A stretch of 8,439 nt of DNA from Paraprevotella sp. (GTDB lineage: Bacteria > Bacteroidota > Bacteroidia > Bacteroidales > Bacteroidaceae). This document shows positions 7,082 to 8,439 of this stretch, piece by piece (position 1 is the stretch's first letter; each line of letters begins with the position of its first letter). The position numbers and the translations under genes were made by a program. The notes beneath the pieces are model-generated. The model worked only from the letters and a program-made list of their open reading frames with translations, was not told the origin of the DNA and searched no databases. Location: contig JAJPYK010000142.1 in assembly GCA_021205005.1 (NCBI GenBank), positions 1 through 8,439 of the forward strand, given 5' to 3'.

Positions 7082-7104
7082 CTGACAAAATGACAGCACG
7101 TCAT
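7082..7104 (-). terminator. Weak hairpin with T4 just after the flippase gene
   Basis: On the minus strand, 13 bp after the flippase stop, ATGAC (7104-7100) and GTCAT (7094-7090) form a 5-bp stem with a 5-nt loop, followed by TTTG. The stem is short and the T-tract poor, so this is at best partial termination. It overlaps CTGTCATTTTGTCAG, which mirrors the hairpin that follows GH30. Confidence 0.25.
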
Positions 7105-7116
7105 ACGGTTTCCCGC

Positions 7117-8439
7117 CTACTTGCGTCGAAAAGGAAACTTGCCTTTCAGGCGGTCCTTGAGGACGGAAAACAAAGTCATTTCACGACAAAGCACCCGTAT
7201 GGACAGTCCGGCGCTGACGATCAGCACCGCCAGACCGACAAGTACTTTCAGCCCGCGATCGGACTGCAAACCCAGCACCAGAGCCGCAATGACACAGACC
7301 AACTGCCCCAAGGCGAAAGGCCGGGCCGAACTGTCGGAACGATAACCGTAAAGACGGCCGTACACTCCCACAATCATCACCCAATCGAAAATCCCGGCCA
7401 AAGCCAGGGCTATTCCCGTACCGAGAATACCCCAATAGCAAAATCCCACGACCACGCACACGGCCATGCACACATCGTAGGCCACTTCCATGCAAAGATA
7501 CGTCACGGCATCGCCCTTGGCCAGGGAAATGTAAGCCACGGGCAACGTCATCGACTTGAAAAACAGGTGCAGAGAGGCGCATACGGCCATCCCCGTCATG
7601 GGCAGGAAATCCGACGAATAGAGCAGGCGGATCACCAAAGGCATGGCCAACATGAATACCACGAGAAAAGGAGACATCAGCAGCACGCAAACTTTAATCT
7701 GACGGTTGATGGTCAGGTTCATCCGGTCGACGTCCGCATTCACGGCCGACAGACGGGGAAAATAATCGGCATCAACCGCCGTGAACACGATGCCCGCATA
7801 AGTGAACACCAAGTTATAGCCCAGATTATACAGCCCCACATCCGACAACGACCCCGTACGGGCCAGAAAAATGCCGAGCCCCATGCTCACAAACGTATTC
7901 ATCGCCGCAGCCAGAATATAAGGCACCCCTAGACGCACCAGACCCCATCCGGCCCGGAAATGCGCCCGACTGCGCAGATCCACCCTCCAGGGAAAGACCG
8001 GCAACGACAGGGACAGATGAGCCACCATCACTCCCAGCGTACTGGCCACCAACGCCGGTACGACGCCCCACATGCCCCAGAAATAATAAAAAGGTATGGT
8101 GAGCAGCAAAGTCACCGCAGCCCCCAGAACCGACACCAAAGCCACCCGCTTCAACCGGCGTACAGCCTTGAGTATGGCCACCTCGCCCGCCGTAACGGAC
8201 ATGAAGCAGACCACCGGAGAGAGCTGGCACACGGGCAAGACATGCGAAGCGTCGCCGAACGCCAACCGGCTGATGAGAGGCGAAAAGAGCGCGCAAAGCA
8301 ACATACCGCCCCCTCCCGTCCACACGCTCCACGTGCGCACCACCTCCACCCGACGGAGAATCTCATCCAGACGGCCGTGCTCATAAAATTCGGATATATC
8401 CTTAATGGAACTGAACGAAATGCCCAGAAAGGACATGCG
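7117..8439 (-). CDS. Polysaccharide (O-antigen/capsule) flippase, Wzx-like, MOP superfamily; 5' end outside window
   Basis: The C-terminal ~440 residues of a multi-pass inner-membrane protein, open to the right edge of the window. Proteins of this family flip undecaprenyl-linked glycan units from the cytoplasmic to the periplasmic face. The opening MSFLGISFSSIKDISEFYEHGR is like an internal family segment (an SxxRDISE-type motif after the first helices), so the methionine at 8436 is probably not the start and some 50-70 residues are missing. About twelve hydrophobic segments can be seen, roughly at 41-58, 68-90, 98-118, 122-145, 168-192, 203-222, 248-272, 283-303, 311-333, 335-358, 375-390 and 396-415, counted from that methionine. 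VDADYFPRLS (221-230) resembles a segment common in Bacteroidetes flippases. The tail is basic (KGKFPFRRK). The gene is convergent with GH30 and is probably the last gene of a surface-polysaccharide operon lying to the right. The assignment to the family is firm; the glycan is unknown. Confidence 0.85.
   Translation of the reverse strand, partial: RMSFLGISFSSIKDISEFYEHGRLDEILRRVEVVRTWSVWTGGGGMLLCALFSPLISRLAFGDASHVLPVCQLSPVVCFMSVTAGEVAILKAVRRLKRVALVSVLGAAVTLLLTIPFYYFWGMWGVVPALVASTLGVMVAHLSLSLPVFPWRVDLRSRAHFRAGWGLVRLGVPYILAAAMNTFVSMGLGIFLARTGSLSDVGLYNLGYNLVFTYAGIVFTAVDADYFPRLSAVNADVDRMNLTINRQIKVCVLLMSPFLVVFMLAMPLVIRLLYSSDFLPMTGMAVCASLHLFFKSMTLPVAYISLAKGDAVTYLCMEVAYDVCMAVCVVVGFCYWGILGTGIALALAGIFDWVMIVGVYGRLYGYRSDSSARPFALGQLVCVIAALVLGLQSDRGLKVLVGLAVLIVSAGLSIRVLCREMTLFSVLKDRLKGKFPFRRK

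Larger units (their letters stand above)
6576..7116. other. Convergent intergenic region, 541 bp, rich in hairpins, no gene seen
   Basis: No plausible coding sequence is present; the plus-strand frame at 6802-7002 is lysine-rich, derived from A-tracts, and has no domain character. The region separates the 3' ends of the GH30 gene (+) and the flippase gene (-). It contains at least six inverted repeats, listed separately, and a purine-rich plus strand at 6848-6903. I recognise no known riboswitch or housekeeping RNA in it, but a small RNA cannot be ruled out by eye. Confidence 0.6.

Noticed and set aside
7090..7932. 280-codon plus-strand open frame rich in His, Gln and Arg
   Set aside because: It is antisense to the flippase, and its composition follows from the reverse reading of codons for hydrophobic residues. 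It has no domain or motif.
1..8439. CRISPR array, tRNA or rRNA genes, transposase genes
   Set aside because: No regularly spaced direct repeats, no cloverleaf or rRNA-like segments and no transposase-like protein were seen on either strand.

Overview
The window looks like chromosomal DNA from a member of the Bacteroidota, probably a gut- or oral-type Bacteroidales. The reasons are a SusC/RagA-type TonB-dependent receptor followed by SusD-like sequence, a secreted glycoside hydrolase of the kind found in polysaccharide-utilisation loci, TAnnTTTG-like -7 elements, weak or absent Shine-Dalgarno sequences, and moderately GC-rich genes with AT-rich intergenic DNA. The genus cannot be fixed from the sequence alone.

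Layout. Positions 1-396 are AT-rich non-coding DNA with several short palindromes. Positions 397-3400 (+) hold a susC-like gene of full length (1000 aa once repaired) that is broken by an in-frame TGA at 898-900 and a +1 frameshift at about 2100-2118. Positions 3414-3746 (+) are a small susD-like remnant whose N-terminal part has been deleted out of frame, whose middle is frameshifted and whose C-terminal half is missing. Positions 3747-3858 are a scar containing a 9-bp inverted repeat. Positions 3859-4878 (-) are a full-length aldo/keto reductase of the E. coli YghZ/Gpr type with an in-frame TAG at codon 86. A 122-bp divergent promoter region follows. Positions 5001-6575 (+) encode an intact, exported GH30-clan glycosidase. 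Positions 6576-7116 are a hairpin-rich convergent intergenic region. Positions 7117-8439 (-) are the C-terminal ~440 residues of a Wzx-like polysaccharide flippase whose 5' end lies outside the window.

How the parts fit. SusC and SusD pairs import glycans across the outer membrane, and an exported GH30 enzyme would normally cut a glycan for such a pair. Here the importer pair is dead as written and the enzyme is intact, so the left two thirds read as a decaying carbohydrate-utilisation locus. The flippase on the opposite strand probably marks the end of a separate surface-polysaccharide locus. The two convergent transcription units are separated by 541 bp holding several terminator-like hairpins, a 44-nt palindrome and a pair of nearly identical 16-mers in inverted orientation at its two edges.

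I did not find a convincing new multi-gene system. The items most worth a second look are the clustered gene inactivations and the structured 6578-7097 segment. The single-base lesions could be assembly or read errors, but the susD deletions are much harder to explain that way.
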